From: Pseudomonadota bacterium
GTDB lineage: Bacteria; Pseudomonadota; Gammaproteobacteria; Burkholderiales; Burkholderiaceae_C
Assembly: GCA_021848345.1 (NCBI GenBank)
Contig: JAJZUV010000005.1
Coordinates: 62,001 to 126,000, forward strand
Direction of reading: 5' to 3'
Length of the DNA stretch: 64,000 nt
Position numbers and translations under genes: made by a program. Shown one piece after another: positions 30,535 through 41,815 of this stretch. Position 1 is the stretch's first letter, and the number at the start of each line of letters is the position of its first letter. The notes below the pieces were generated by a model. That model saw only the letters and a list, made by a program, of their open reading frames with translations, did not search any database and was not told the DNA's origin.

Positions 30535-31827
30535 ATGATTTACGACTGGTATGAATCTCAACGGGCGATCCTGAGCCCGCTGGCCGACTTCGCGCAGGCC
30601 GCGTCGAAGTTCTACACCAACCCGCTGTGGCCCCTGTCCCAGGCGCCCAGCATGCAGCGCGTGTCCGCCAGCTACGAGCTGATGCACCGCCTGCTCAAGA
30701 GCTACGAGAAACCCGATTTCGGCATCTCCTCGGTGCGCATCGGAGACCGCGACGTTGCGGTGCAGCAACAGGTGTCGCTGGACAAGCCCTTCTGCCGCCT
30801 GCTGCGTTTCAAGCGTTTCAGCGACGATGCCGAGGTGCTGCGCGCGATGAAGGCCCAGCCCACGGTGCTGATCGTGGCACCGTTGTCGGGCCACCACGCG
30901 ACGCTGTTGCGCGACACGGTGCGCACGCTGCTGCGCAACCACAAGGTCTACATCACCGACTGGGTGGACGCGCGCATGGTGCCCACCGAGCACGGCACCT
31001 TCTCGCTCGACGACTACGTCGGCTACGTGCAGGAGTTCATCCGGCACATCGGCCCCGACGTGCACGTGATGTCCGTGTGCCAGCCCACGGTGCCGGTGCT
31101 GGGCGCGATCTCGCTGATGGCCTCGGCCGGCGAGCCCACGCCGCGCACCATGGTCATGATGGGCGGCCCGATCGACGCCCGGCATTCGCCGACCGCGGTC
31201 AACAACCTGGCGACGAACAAGAGCCTCGAGTGGTTCGAGTCCAACGTGATCTATCGCGTTCCGGTGAACTATCCCGGCGCGGGGCGTCGCGTGTATCCGG
31301 GCTTCCTGCAGCACACCGGGTTCATCGCGATGAATCCGGACCGCCACATGCAGTCGCACTACGACTATTTCCTGCAACTGGTGCGCGGCGACGACGACGA
31401 CGCGGATGCCCACCGGCGCTTCTACGACGAGTACAACGCCGTGCTCGACATGGACGCCGACTACTACCTCGACACCATCCGCACCGTGTTCCAGGAATTC
31501 GCGCTGGTGCACGGCACCTGGAAGGTGGCGGGCCGGCCGGTGCGCCCGCAGGACATCCGGGGCACCGCGCTGCTGACCATCGAGGGCGAGCTGGACGACA
31601 TTTCCGGCGCCGGCCAGACCCAGGCCGCGCATGACCTGTGCACGTCGATCCCGGCCTCCCAGCGCGCCCATTACACGGTGCCCGGCGCCGGTCACTACGG
31701 CATCTTCTCGGGGCGCCGCTGGCGCGAACTGGTGTACCCGCGCGTGAGCGAGTTCATCGCCGCGCACCGCCTGGCGGCGGCACCGGCGGTGGCGGGCACG
31801 CCGGTCAAGGCGCGGCGCCGCGCCTGA
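30535..31827 (+). CDS. phaZ: Intracellular polyhydroxyalkanoate depolymerase
   Basis: 430 residues. Mobilises stored polyhydroxybutyrate inside the cell. It matches the Cupriavidus necator PhaZ1 type, which has no signal peptide or lipase box and uses a catalytic cysteine: here Cys182 in VMSVCQPTVPVL. Other family marks are MIYDWYESQR at the start, PLSGHHATLLRDTVRTLL (116-133), YITDWVDARMVP, and the C-terminal catalytic His in VPGAGHYGIFSGRRWR. It implies that the organism stores PHB, although no synthase gene is in the window. Stands as a single gene with a TACAAT box upstream. Confidence 0.94.
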   Translation: MIYDWYESQRAILSPLADFAQAASKFYTNPLWPLSQAPSMQRVSASYELMHRLLKSYEKPDFGISSVRIGDRDVAVQQQVSLDKPFCRLLRFKRFSDDAEVLRAMKAQPTVLIVAPLSGHHATLLRDTVRTLLRNHKVYITDWVDARMVPTEHGTFSLDDYVGYVQEFIRHIGPDVHVMSVCQPTVPVLGAISLMASAGEPTPRTMVMMGGPIDARHSPTAVNNLATNKSLEWFESNVIYRVPVNYPGAGRRVYPGFLQHTGFIAMNPDRHMQSHYDYFLQLVRGDDDDADAHRRFYDEYNAVLDMDADYYLDTIRTVFQEFALVHGTWKVAGRPVRPQDIRGTALLTIEGELDDISGAGQTQAAHDLCTSIPASQRAHYTVPGAGHYGIFSGRRWRELVYPRVSEFIAAHRLAAAPAVAGTPVKARRRA

Positions 31828-31908
31828 GTCGCGCGATGGGCCGCGACGCGCTCGCCGTTCGGCCGCTGCCGCCGGGATTCGCCGGCGCTCCCGACGGCCC
31901 CTCCCGGC

Positions 31909-32559
31909 ATGGCTGACTCGGCGCTGCTGCAGGCGATCGACGACGCCTTGCCGCAGACCCAGTGCCGGCGCTGCGGCTATGCCGACTGCAAGGCCTATGC
32001 GCGGGCGCTGGCCGACGGCGAGGCGACGATCAACCGCTGCCCGCCCGGGGGCGCCGAAGGCGTCCGTCGCCTGGCGGCGATCACCGGGCAGGTGCCGCTG
32101 GCGCTGGATCCGCAGTGCGGCGAGGAAGCGCCCAGGCGCCTGGCGTGGATCGATGAATCCGCCTGCATCGGCTGCACCCTGTGCATCCAGGCCTGCCCGG
32201 TGGATGCCATCGCCGGCGCGCCGCGACGCATGCACACGGTGATCGCGGACTGGTGCACCGGCTGCGAGCTCTGCCTGCCGCCCTGCCCGACCGACTGCAT
32301 CCGCCTGGTCGAGCAGCCGCTGCGGGCACGGGCCAGCGGATGGGATGCATGGAGCCCGCGACAGGCACAGCAGGCGCGGGAGCGCTACGAGCGCCGTTCG
32401 CGCCGCCTCGAACACGAGCGCGCGGCGACCCAGGCCGCCCGCGCCCCGGTGGCACCTTCGTCGCAGGCCCCCGCGGAGCAGGCCGCGCAGCAGCGCAAGC
32501 AGGCCATGGTGCGCGCGGCGCTGGAGCGCGCCCGCGCCCGCCAGGCCTCGCGCGGCTGA
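31909..32559 (+). CDS. RnfB/RsxB-like ferredoxin
   Basis: 216 residues. The N-terminal 4Fe-4S domain ([13 protein letters not shown], about 19-31, then a fourth Cys in NRCPPGG about 44) and two classic 4Fe-4S clusters ([14 protein letters not shown] about 85-98 and [14 protein letters not shown] about 115-128) match RsxB/RnfB. It lacks the N-terminal membrane helix of true Rnf/Rsx B subunits and has a charged Ala/Arg-rich helical tail (about 150-216), and no other rnf/rsx genes are present. In Burkholderiales this stand-alone form lies next to nth, as here, and may supply electrons to an iron-sulfur protein. nth follows 20 bp later. Confidence 0.87.
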   Translation: MADSALLQAIDDALPQTQCRRCGYADCKAYARALADGEATINRCPPGGAEGVRRLAAITGQVPLALDPQCGEEAPRRLAWIDESACIGCTLCIQACPVDAIAGAPRRMHTVIADWCTGCELCLPPCPTDCIRLVEQPLRARASGWDAWSPRQAQQARERYERRSRRLEHERAATQAARAPVAPSSQAPAEQAAQQRKQAMVRAALERARARQASRG

Positions 32560-32579
32560 AGCTGCGCTACGCTGGCGCG

Positions 32580-33248
32580 ATGCCCAAGCCCCCCGTCGCG
32601 ATGAAAGCCGCCCAGGTCGAAACCCTGTTCGCGCGCCTGCAGGCCGCCGATCCGCATCCGGTCAGCGAACTCCACTACCGCAACCCCTTCGAACTGCTGG
32701 TCGCCGTGGTGCTGTCGGCGCAGGCCACCGACGCCGGCGTGAACAAGGCCACACCGGCGCTGTTCGCCGCGGCCCCCACGCCTCAGGCGATGGCGCGGCT
32801 CGACGAGGACCAGGTGGCCGGGTTCATCCGCACCATCGGGCTGTACCGCACCAAGGCGCGCAACGTGGTGGCGCTCAGCCGTGCGCTGGTGGAACAGCAC
32901 GGGGGCCAGGTGCCGTCGTCGCGCGAAGCCCTGGAAGCCCTGCCGGGTGTCGGGCGCAAGACCGCCAACGTGGTGCTCAACGTCGCCTTCGGACAGCCCA
33001 CGCTGGCCGTGGATACTCACGTGCTGCGCGTGGCCAACAGGCTGGGACTGGCCCGCTCGGACAAGCCGCTGGAAGTCGAGAAGGCGCTGCTCAAGCTGGT
33101 GCCCGCGGCGTACGCACAGGACGCCCACCACTGGCTGATCCTGCACGGACGCCACGTCTGCAAGGCCCGACAACCCGAATGCTGGCGCTGCGCCCTGACC
33201 GACCTGTGCCCCTACGAGCCGAAGACTCCCTTGAAGAGTCGAGCGTAG
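32580..33248 (+). CDS. nth: Endonuclease III
   Basis: A DNA glycosylase/AP lyase removing oxidised pyrimidines. 222 residues. The helix-hairpin-helix LPGVGRKTANVVL contains the catalytic Lys (E. coli Lys120); the catalytic Asp is in VDTHVLRVANRLG. The [4Fe-4S] cluster is C-x6-C-x2-C-x5-C in the C-terminal CKARQPECWRCALTDLC. Everything required is present. Following the RsxB-like ferredoxin by 20 bp, and with btuF 16 bp downstream, it is probably part of one transcript. Confidence 0.97.
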   Translation: MPKPPVAMKAAQVETLFARLQAADPHPVSELHYRNPFELLVAVVLSAQATDAGVNKATPALFAAAPTPQAMARLDEDQVAGFIRTIGLYRTKARNVVALSRALVEQHGGQVPSSREALEALPGVGRKTANVVLNVAFGQPTLAVDTHVLRVANRLGLARSDKPLEVEKALLKLVPAAYAQDAHHWLILHGRHVCKARQPECWRCALTDLCPYEPKTPLKSRA

Positions 33249-33264
33249 CGAGAAGGGTGGTCCC

Positions 33265-34197
33265 ATGATCTCCCGGCAAAGCGACCTGCGGGCTGCGGAC
33301 CGGCTGCCCGGGGCGCGCATGAAGCGCAGGCAGATGCTGCTGCTCGGCTGCGCGCTGCTCGCCGCGCCCAATGCGCGCGCCGCGGTGAGCGCGCGCGACG
33401 ACGAGGGCCGCGAACTGCGCCTGGCGCGCCCCGCGCGGCGCATCGTCGCGCTGTCGCCGCAACTGGTGGAACTGAGCCTGGCCGCCGGTGCGGGCCGGTT
33501 CCTGGTCGGCACCATCGGCGGCGCCCGGCTGCCCGCCGCGGTGCATGCGCTTGCGCGCGTGGGCGACGCCTTCGGGCTGAACCTGGAGGCCCTGGCCATG
33601 CTGCGCCCCGATCTCGTGCTGGCGTGGCGCTCGGGGGTGGCGCCGCGCCAGGTCGAGGCGCTGCGCCGCCTGGGCATTCCCGTGTACTGGAGCGATACGC
33701 GGCGCCTGCGCGACGTCGGCGAAACGGTACTGCGCATCGGCGAACTGGCGGGCACGCTCGCCGTCGCGCGGACATGGGCCGAGGCCTACTTCCGCCGCCT
33801 GCGCGCGCTGCGCGGGCACGCGCGCGGCCTGCCGCCGGTACGCGTGTTCTTCCAGGTCTGGCCCGCGCCGCTGATGAGCATCGGCGGCGGCCAGCTGATC
33901 GATCGCGCGATCGCCTTGTGCGGGGGCACGAACGTATTCGGGGACCTGAGCGCGCCCGCGGCGCAGGTCAGCCGGGAAGCAGTGCTGGCGCGCGACCCCC
34001 AGCTGATCGTGGCGGCAACGCAGGATGCCCGCGCGCTGCAGGCCTGGCGCGGCTTCCCGCAGGTGTCGGCGGTGCGCCACGGGCGCCTGGTGCTGCTCGA
34101 CCCCGACGGCCTGCCCCGCATGGGCACCGGCGCGATCGACGCCTTGCAACAGCTGTGCCGCGCCATCGATCTCACGCGCCGGGACCTGGCACGCTGA
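33265..34197 (+). CDS. btuF: Cobalamin-binding periplasmic protein
   Basis: 310 residues. A helical-backbone metal-chelate receptor that delivers vitamin B12 to BtuCD. The match to BtuF is good: RIVALSPQLVELSLAAGAG, RPDLVLAWRSG, then CGGTNVFGD, and AAQVSREAVLARDPQLIV. An N-terminal signal peptide (KRRQMLLLGCALLAAPNARA, about 19-38) sends it to the periplasm. The start at 33265 has GAAGGG in front; ATG 33319 (residue 19) would remove the segment before the signal peptide and is also plausible. It converges with btuD-btuC across only 16 bp. No B12 riboswitch is visible. Confidence 0.85.
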   Translation: MISRQSDLRAADRLPGARMKRRQMLLLGCALLAAPNARAAVSARDDEGRELRLARPARRIVALSPQLVELSLAAGAGRFLVGTIGGARLPAAVHALARVGDAFGLNLEALAMLRPDLVLAWRSGVAPRQVEALRRLGIPVYWSDTRRLRDVGETVLRIGELAGTLAVARTWAEAYFRRLRALRGHARGLPPVRVFFQVWPAPLMSIGGGQLIDRAIALCGGTNVFGDLSAPAAQVSREAVLARDPQLIVAATQDARALQAWRGFPQVSAVRHGRLVLLDPDGLPRMGTGAIDALQQLCRAIDLTRRDLAR

Positions 34198-34213
34198 GCG
34201 CGCGCACCCGCCC

Positions 34214-34969
34214 TCATTCCCCCGCCACCCACAGATCGGCGTGGCCGGGTCGTTCGATGCGCTGCCAAGCGCAGGCGTAGGCCCGGCGCAGCGTGTCCTC
34301 GCACAACACCTGCGAGGCTTCCCCGGCGCTCCAGGCCCCGTCGGGAAGCAAGGCCAGCACGTGCGTGGCCAGCGCCGCCACCCAGTTCAGGTCATGCGCG
34401 CTGAACACCAGCGCCCGCCCCGTGCCGGGCGCGACATGCTCGCCCAGCAGACGCGCCAGGCTGGCCTGGTGGCGGGGATCCTGGAAGCTTACCGGCTCGT
34501 CCAGCAGCAGCAAGGCCGTGTCCTGCGCCAGCACCTGGGCCAGCGCGACACGCTGGCGTTCGCCGGAGGACAGCAGCAGCAGCGAACGCCGCGCCAGCGC
34601 CAGCGCATCCACCGCCTGCAGGCATTGCAGCGCGCGCTGCTCGTCGGGCTCGCGCTGCCCCAGCATCAATGCATCCAGCACGCAGATGCCGAAGCGGTCG
34701 TGGGGCAAGGACGGCATGTAGGCGCGCAGCCGGGCCTGGCGTGCCGGGCCGATGCGCGCCAGGGTCTCGCCGGCCAGTTCGACGCTGGCGCCCTGCGGTT
34801 CGCGCAACCCGGCCAGCAGGCGCAGCAGCGTGGACTTGCCGGCGCCGTTGCGTCCGATCAGGGCCCAGCGCTGGCCCGGTCGCACCTGCAGGCGCAGGTC
34901 GCGCACCAGGCACAGCGCGCCCGCGCGGACCTGCGCGGCGTCCAGGCGCAGCATGACGGCTTCGTCCAT
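34214..34969 (-). CDS. btuD: Cobalamin ABC transporter ATPase
   Basis: 251 residues. An ABC ATPase with Walker A GRNGAGKST (39-48 region), signature LSSGERQRVALAQ, Walker B LLLLDEPVSFQDP and the His switch SAHDLNW. It belongs to the FepC/BtuD subfamily that works with FecCD permeases. The ATG overlaps the permease stop by a TGATG junction. Paired with btuC and, across the convergent junction, btuF; together these would make a full importer, though heme or siderophore import is not excluded. Confidence 0.87.
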   Translation of the reverse strand: MDEAVMLRLDAAQVRAGALCLVRDLRLQVRPGQRWALIGRNGAGKSTLLRLLAGLREPQGASVELAGETLARIGPARQARLRAYMPSLPHDRFGICVLDALMLGQREPDEQRALQCLQAVDALALARRSLLLLSSGERQRVALAQVLAQDTALLLLDEPVSFQDPRHQASLARLLGEHVAPGTGRALVFSAHDLNWVAALATHVLALLPDGAWSAGEASQVLCEDTLRRAYACAWQRIERPGHADLWVAGE

Positions 34970-35946
34970 CAGGCCTGCCCCCGCAACAGCAGAACGACGA
35001 ACACCGGCGCGCCGACCAGCGCCGTGATCGCGCCGACCGGAAGCTCGTAGGGCATGGCCACGCCGCGCGCCAGCGCGTCCGCCCCCAGCAGCAGCGCGGC
35101 GCCCAGCAGCGGCGCCGCCCAGGCCTGCTGGTGCATGCGCTGCACGCCTCGCAGGCGCAGCAAGTGCGGCACCACGAGTCCGACGAAACCGATCGCCCCC
35201 GCCTGCGACACGGCCGCCGCTGTGGCCAGCGCCGCCACCAGCACCAGGCCCAGGCGAAGGCGCTGCAGGGGCTCGCCCAGCAGCCAGGCCTGCTCCGCGC
35301 CCAGCGCCACCCGGTCCAGGCGCCTGGCGCCCAGGCGCAGCAGCAGCGCGAGCGCGGCGGCCAGCAGGCACAGCCACCATCCGCCCGAAGCCCCCGACAG
35401 GTCGCCCACCAGCCAGAACACCGCGCCGCGCAGGCTGTGCTCGGGCACCAGCGCGAGGGTCAGCGTCGAGCAGGCGCCGAACACCGCCGACAGCATCGCC
35501 CCGATCAGGATCAGTTGCGCGGGAGCCTGTTCGTCGGTGGCCGCCAGCGCACGGCGCCCCAGCAGCAGCAGCAGGCCCAGCGCCACCAGCGCTCCGAGCA
35601 GGCTGCCCAGGCCGAGCAGCCCGCCGAAGCTCACCAGCATGAGCAGCGCGCCCAGCCCGGCGCCTCCGGAGGCGCCCAGCACGTAGGGATCGGCCAGCGG
35701 ATTGCGCAGCAGCAACTGCATCGCCAGGCCCGCCTGCGCCAGCAAGGCGCCGACGCCCGCGGCGGCGAGTGCCCGCGGCAGGCGCAGTTCGCGCACCAGC
35801 GGCCAGGACCAGCCGGCCGCCCCGACTCCGAGTTCGAGCCCCAGCATGGCCAGCAGCAGCCCCCCCAGCAACAGCGCCAGCGCCGCCCCGCGGGGGGAGC
35901 GCAAGGTGGCGTCTCGCGGACTCGAAAGCTCTGCGGGCAGGGTCAT
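34969..35946 (-). CDS. btuC: Cobalamin ABC transporter permease (FecCD family)
   Basis: 325 residues, about ten hydrophobic helices. FecCD/BtuC signatures: LRLPRALAAAGVGALLAQAGLAMQLLLRNPLADPYVLG (spread over about 57-95), SLRGAVFWLVGDLSGA, and GAIGFVGLVVPHLLR (the conserved coupling region that contacts the ATPase), then PYELPVGAITALVGAPVFVVLL. The start at 35946 fits; longer frames upstream are not convincing. Expressed in the order btuC-btuD. Confidence 0.88.
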   Translation of the reverse strand: MTLPAELSSPRDATLRSPRGAALALLLGGLLLAMLGLELGVGAAGWSWPLVRELRLPRALAAAGVGALLAQAGLAMQLLLRNPLADPYVLGASGGAGLGALLMLVSFGGLLGLGSLLGALVALGLLLLLGRRALAATDEQAPAQLILIGAMLSAVFGACSTLTLALVPEHSLRGAVFWLVGDLSGASGGWWLCLLAAALALLLRLGARRLDRVALGAEQAWLLGEPLQRLRLGLVLVAALATAAAVSQAGAIGFVGLVVPHLLRLRGVQRMHQQAWAAPLLGAALLLGADALARGVAMPYELPVGAITALVGAPVFVVLLLRGQA

Positions 35947-36020
35947 GGGCGCGGGGTCGGCGAGATACGGCGGGATGGGGCGGCGGTCGCGCCGGGAAGG
36001 GGTCGCGGCGCGCCCCACAC

Positions 36021-36026
36021 TATAGA
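36021..36026 (+). promoter_or_regulatory. Possible -10 box ahead of the coiled-coil gene and zapA
   Basis: TATAGA, ending 9 bp before the start codon at 36036. If real, transcription would begin within a few bases of the ATG, making a nearly leaderless mRNA. The -35 is weak. Confidence 0.35.
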
Positions 36027-36035
36027 ATCGGCGCC

Positions 36036-36287
36036 ATGAACCCTGCAGCCGATTGGAACGCACAGCTCGACGACATCCAGGCCAAGGTCGAACGCCTGGC
36101 GCTGCGCCATGCGGAGGCCGGGCGCACCCAGGCCCTGCTGCAGCAGCGCGTGCAACAACTCGAAGCGGAGCGCGACGGCCTGCGCCAACGTCTGGGCGAG
36201 GCTCGCGTGCGCGTGGACCAGTTGCTGGCGCGCCTGCAAGGCCCGCAGGACGGCCAGGCGAGCGCCGGCGGCGCGGAGGGCCGGTGA
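36036..36287 (+). CDS. Small coiled-coil protein upstream of zapA
   Basis: 83 residues. A heptad-patterned helix over most of its length (about 10-68: LDDIQAKVERLALRH ... LLQQRVQQLEAERDGLRQRL), followed by a Gly/Ala tail. Proteins like this occur before zapA in betaproteobacteria and resemble ZapB in size and coiled-coil nature, but direct homology is not clear. Its TGA overlaps the zapA ATG (TGATG), so the two are co-translated; a role at the division ring is inference from this. Confidence 0.7.
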   Translation: MNPAADWNAQLDDIQAKVERLALRHAEAGRTQALLQQRVQQLEAERDGLRQRLGEARVRVDQLLARLQGPQDGQASAGGAEGR

Positions 36288-36610
36288 TGGGCGCGCCGAC
36301 GACGACCACGCTGGAGGTCAGCATCATGGGCCAGAGCTACGTGCTGGCCTGCCAGGAAGGGGAACAGGACGCGCTGCGCCAGGCCGTGGCCGAGGTCGAC
36401 CGCGAGATGTGCAGCATCCGCGATCTCGGACGCATCCGGGCACGCGAGCGCATCGCCGTGCTGGCGGCGCTGAACCTGGCGCATGCCAAGCTCAGCGGCG
36501 ACGCTTCCGCCGGGGCCGCCGCGCCCGCGCCGGCCGAGCTGGGCGCGCGCCTGCAGCGCCTGCAGCAGCGTCTGGACGCCGCGCTCGACGAGGACGGCCA
36601 GCTGCTGTGA
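36287..36610 (+). CDS. zapA: Cell division protein ZapA
   Basis: 107 residues. Promotes FtsZ protofilament bundling at mid-cell. The N-terminal globular domain (EVSIMGQSYVLACQEGEQDALRQAV region, about 10-33) and the conserved VDREMCSIRDLGRIRARERIAVLAALNLAHAKL stretch (about 37-69) match the family; a C-terminal helix follows. Its position right before 6S RNA is the conserved zapA-ssrS arrangement of proteobacteria. Confidence 0.92.
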   Translation: MGAPTTTTLEVSIMGQSYVLACQEGEQDALRQAVAEVDREMCSIRDLGRIRARERIAVLAALNLAHAKLSGDASAGAAAPAPAELGARLQRLQQRLDAALDEDGQLL

Positions 36611-36636
36611 GCGGCCCGCGCGGGGCCCGGGCCCGC

Positions 36637-36642
36637 TACAAT
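36637..36642 (+). promoter_or_regulatory. -10 box of 6S RNA
   Basis: TACAAT a few bases before the 5' strand of the 6S RNA closing stem, at the right place for a start near 36648. Confidence 0.55.
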
Positions 36643-36646
36643 CGGT

Positions 36647-36828
36647 GGGGTCTGCCTGGCTGCGTCGATCAGGCATTTCTTGAACCGATGCGCTGTGCCT
36701 CGGGCCTGGAAGATTCCACGTGGGCGCGAAGTGTCTCGCGCAGACGCTCCCGAAGCGTGGTGACCTAGCCCACCTGTCCCGGAAGGGTTCAGGGATCCAC
36801 GGTCGGCGCGGTTCGGGCAGACGCCCCC
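36647..36828 (+). ncRNA. ssrS: 6S RNA
   Basis: About 182 nt between zapA and the TSUP gene; no protein fits here. The ends pair: GGGG-TCTGCC (36647-36656) with GGCAGA-CG-CCCC (36816-36827), as in the closing stem of 6S RNA. Length and position match 6S RNA (184 nt in E. coli, downstream of zapA). 6S RNA mimics an open promoter and sequesters sigma-70 RNA polymerase in stationary phase. End positions are approximate. The usual 5-formyl-THF cyclo-ligase gene does not follow. Confidence 0.85.
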
Positions 36829-36926
36829 TTCCCGCAAGTGCCCTGGCGGGGCCGCGCGCCGCCGCCTCGCCGCAGCCATGCCGCCGGGCAACCGCGCGGC
36901 CCCCGCTTCGCCTTTCCCTCCCCGCC

Positions 36927-37769
36927 ATGCCCGTCGTCTTCCTGCTCGAACTCATGCTCCTGGGTTCCTTCACCGGTTGTTTCGCGGGCATGCTGGGACT
37001 GGGCGGGGGCATGCTGCTGGTGCCGTTCCTCACCTTCATGTTCACCTACCAGCATTTTCCGCCCGAGCTGGTCGTGCACATGGCCATCGCGACCTCGCTG
37101 ACCACCATCGTGTTCACCGCGTCGTCCAGCGTGCGCATGCACCACAAGCGCGGCGCCGTGCAGTGGCGCACCGTGCGCTGGCTGGGCCTGGGCGCGCTGC
37201 TCGGCACCTTCGTCGGCGCGCACGTGGCCAGTCACCTGCACGCCAGCTGGCTGGCGCTGTTCTTCGGCGGCTTCGTCGGACTGTCGGCGCTGCGCATGTT
37301 CCGCGGCGCCAGGCCCGACGCCGCGCAGGCGCCCGAGCAGCACCTGCCCGCCGCCTCGCTGGTGCTGGCCGCCGGCGGCGGCATCGGGGCCATTTCCTCG
37401 GTGCTCGGCGCGGGGGGCGGCTTCCTGACCGTGCCCTTCCTGCGCTGGAGCGGGGTGCCCATGCGCACCGCCGTCGGCACCAGCGCCGCCACCGGGCTGC
37501 TGATCGCCATCGGCGGCCTGCTGGGCTACGTGTCGGCCGGGCTGGGCGCGCAGGGCCTGCCGCCCTACTCGCTGGGCTACGTGTACGTGCCGGCGCTGCT
37601 GGCGTGTTCGGCCACCAGCGTGATCTCGGCGCCGCTGGGCGCCAGCCTGACCCATCGCCTGCCGGTGCACGTGCTGCAGCGCGTGTTCTCCCTGCTGCTG
37701 CTGGCGCTGGCCAGCTACATGTTCTACAAGGGACTGCAGCAGATGGGCTGGGTGGCCGCGCGGGCCTGA
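36927..37769 (+). CDS. Sulfite exporter TauE/SafE (TSUP) family permease
   Basis: 280 residues, about eight transmembrane helices in two inverted repeats. The two halves share the family motif: GCFAGMLGLGGGMLLVPFL (about 17-35) and AISSVLGAGGGFLTVPFL (about 151-168). Members export or import small organic or sulfur anions (sulfite, sulfoacetate, taurine-derived). The substrate here is unknown. The ATG at 36927 precedes the first helix; the gene is followed 6 bp later by the PIN gene. Confidence 0.9.
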   Translation: MPVVFLLELMLLGSFTGCFAGMLGLGGGMLLVPFLTFMFTYQHFPPELVVHMAIATSLTTIVFTASSSVRMHHKRGAVQWRTVRWLGLGALLGTFVGAHVASHLHASWLALFFGGFVGLSALRMFRGARPDAAQAPEQHLPAASLVLAAGGGIGAISSVLGAGGGFLTVPFLRWSGVPMRTAVGTSAATGLLIAIGGLLGYVSAGLGAQGLPPYSLGYVYVPALLACSATSVISAPLGASLTHRLPVHVLQRVFSLLLLALASYMFYKGLQQMGWVAARA

Positions 37770-37775
37770 ACGTCC

Positions 37776-38234
37776 GTGACCGCGCTGGCGCCCGAGCCGG
37801 GCGACCCGCTGCGCTGGGTGCTCGACACCAACGTGGTGCTCGACTGGCTGGTGTTCGCCGATGCGCACATGCGCGCGGTCGATGCCTGGCTGCGCGACGG
37901 TCGCGCGCGCTGGCTGCACACCCCGGCGATGCTCGAGGAACTGCTCGACGTGGTATCACGCGAGCAGGTGCTGCGTCGCGCCGGCGCCGTGGCCGACGCC
38001 CTGGCCCGGCGCGTGCTGGACGCGGCCGGCGAGCACGGCCTGTGCCGGCCCGAGGCGCCGGCCTGCGCCTGGCGCTGCGCCGACCCCGACGACCAGATGT
38101 TCATCGATCTTGCCGCGCAGGCACGCGCGCAGTGCCTGCTCACCCGCGACAAGGCGCTGCTGGCGCTGGCGCCGCGCTGCGCGGGGCTGGGGCTGCGCAT
38201 CGTGCGTCCGGCCGAACTCGGCCTGCCGGACTGA
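37776..38234 (+). CDS. PIN-domain protein, putative toxin
   Basis: 152 residues. A PIN-fold RNase: the acidic residues are in VLDTNVVLDWL (Asp17), LEELLDVVSREQVL (Glu), DPDDQMFIDLA (Asp) and LLTRDKALLAL (Asp), matching the four-acid active site. It belongs to the "putative toxin-antitoxin component, PIN family", whose single members in Burkholderiales often stand without an antitoxin gene, as here. So RNase activity is likely and toxin function is unproven. The start is GTG at 37776, 6 bp after the permease stop. Confidence 0.85.
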   Translation: MTALAPEPGDPLRWVLDTNVVLDWLVFADAHMRAVDAWLRDGRARWLHTPAMLEELLDVVSREQVLRRAGAVADALARRVLDAAGEHGLCRPEAPACAWRCADPDDQMFIDLAAQARAQCLLTRDKALLALAPRCAGLGLRIVRPAELGLPD

Positions 38235-38272
38235 TCCGGCGCGCGGGACCGGCCGGCCGGTTCAGCGCGGGC

Positions 38273-39091
38273 TCAGGCTCCGGCGGCTGCCGCCGGCATG
38301 GGCTGGCGCCGCGACCACAGGATCAGCCCGATGCCCAGCACGATCAGCGGGATCGACAGCAACTGTCCCATCGTGGCGCCGAACCAGAGGTAGCCCAGGA
38401 AAGCATCGGGCTGGCGAAAGAATTCCGCGGTGAACCGGGCCAGGCCGTAGCCCAGCGCGAACCAGCCGGCGATGAAACCGCGCGGGCGCGGCTTGGAGCG
38501 CAGCCACCACAGCAGCGCGAACAGCAGCACGCCCTCCAGGGCCAGTTCGTACAGTTCGGAGGGGTAACGAGGCACCAGCGAGCCCGACTCCGGGTAGATC
38601 ATCGCGCCGGGCCACCAGGCGGGAGCCGCGCGCCCCCACAACTCGCCGTTGATGAAATTGCCCATGCGGCCGAAGGCGATCCCGGGAGGAATCATCGGCG
38701 CGATGAAATCCACCAGTTCCAGCCATCCCACGCGGCGCTTGCGCGCGAACCACCAGGCGGCCACCAGCACGCCCAGCAGGCCGCCGTGAAAGGACATGCC
38801 GCCGTCCCATACCGCCACGATCTGCGTGGGGTGCGAGAAGTAGTAGGCGGGCTGGTAGAACAGCACGTACCCCAGGCGCCCGCCCAGGATGACGCCCAGC
38901 ACGCCCGCGAACAGCATGTCCTCGATGTCGCGGGTGGTCCAGCCGTAGGCGGCGTAGGGGGGGTCCTTCAGGCGCAGGCGCGCGAGCACCCAGAAGCTGA
39001 CGAAGCCCAGCAGGTACATGATGCCGTACCAGTGGACCTGCAGAGGACCGATGCGAAACGCGATGGGGTTGAAATCAGGATGGACGAGCAT
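38273..39091 (-). CDS. lgt: Prolipoprotein diacylglyceryl transferase
   Basis: 272 residues, seven transmembrane helices. Transfers diacylglycerol from phosphatidylglycerol to the lipobox cysteine of prolipoproteins (such as BamC here). The conserved His102 in HGGLLG, the signature [14 protein letters not shown] (141-154) and the [12 protein letters not shown] motif are present. The ATG at 39091 fits the family start ([19 protein letters not shown]). Confidence 0.97.
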   Translation of the reverse strand: MLVHPDFNPIAFRIGPLQVHWYGIMYLLGFVSFWVLARLRLKDPPYAAYGWTTRDIEDMLFAGVLGVILGGRLGYVLFYQPAYYFSHPTQIVAVWDGGMSFHGGLLGVLVAAWWFARKRRVGWLELVDFIAPMIPPGIAFGRMGNFINGELWGRAAPAWWPGAMIYPESGSLVPRYPSELYELALEGVLLFALLWWLRSKPRPRGFIAGWFALGYGLARFTAEFFRQPDAFLGYLWFGATMGQLLSIPLIVLGIGLILWSRRQPMPAAAAGA

Positions 39092-39175
39092 CCCCGAAGT
39101 GTAAGGCCCAAGCCCCCTCCGGCCCGTTGGCTGGGCGCCCGGACACCCGCCCGGTGCGCCCCGCATCGAGCCCGC

Positions 39176-41476
<2,301 letters not shown>

Positions 41477-41485
41477 GATGCTCTC

Positions 41486-41815
41486 CTAGACGGCCTCCAT
41501 CACGCACTGCAGCGGATGGCCGGCCTGACGCGCCGCCGCCATGACCTGTTCCACCTTGGTCGCGGCGACGTCCTTCGCATACACCCCGCAGACCCCCCTG
41601 CCATGCTGGTGCACCTTGAGCATGATCTGGGTCGCGGTTTCGAAATCTTTCGAGAAAAACTGCTGGATCACGAGCACGACGAATTCCATGGGGGTGAAAT
41701 CGTCGTTCAACATCACCACCTGATACAGCGGCGGAGGCTTGAGCCTTTGCTCCTGGCGCTCCACCACCGCCGCCGAGCCGGGGCTCGTGCCGGGAATCTT
41801 GCGGGGCTTCGACAT
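41486..41815 (-). CDS. clpS: Clp protease adaptor ClpS
   Basis: 109 residues. Delivers N-end-rule substrates to ClpAP. The core is [27 protein letters not shown] (about 28-54), which carries the Asn-Asp-Asp substrate pocket, and [19 protein letters not shown], with its His. The flexible N-terminal about 25 residues are normal. It lacks a cspD neighbour, often upstream in proteobacteria; 278 bp of GC-rich sequence follow without one. Confidence 0.96.
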   Translation of the reverse strand: MSKPRKIPGTSPGSAAVVERQEQRLKPPPLYQVVMLNDDFTPMEFVVLVIQQFFSKDFETATQIMLKVHQHGRGVCGVYAKDVAATKVEQVMAAARQAGHPLQCVMEAV

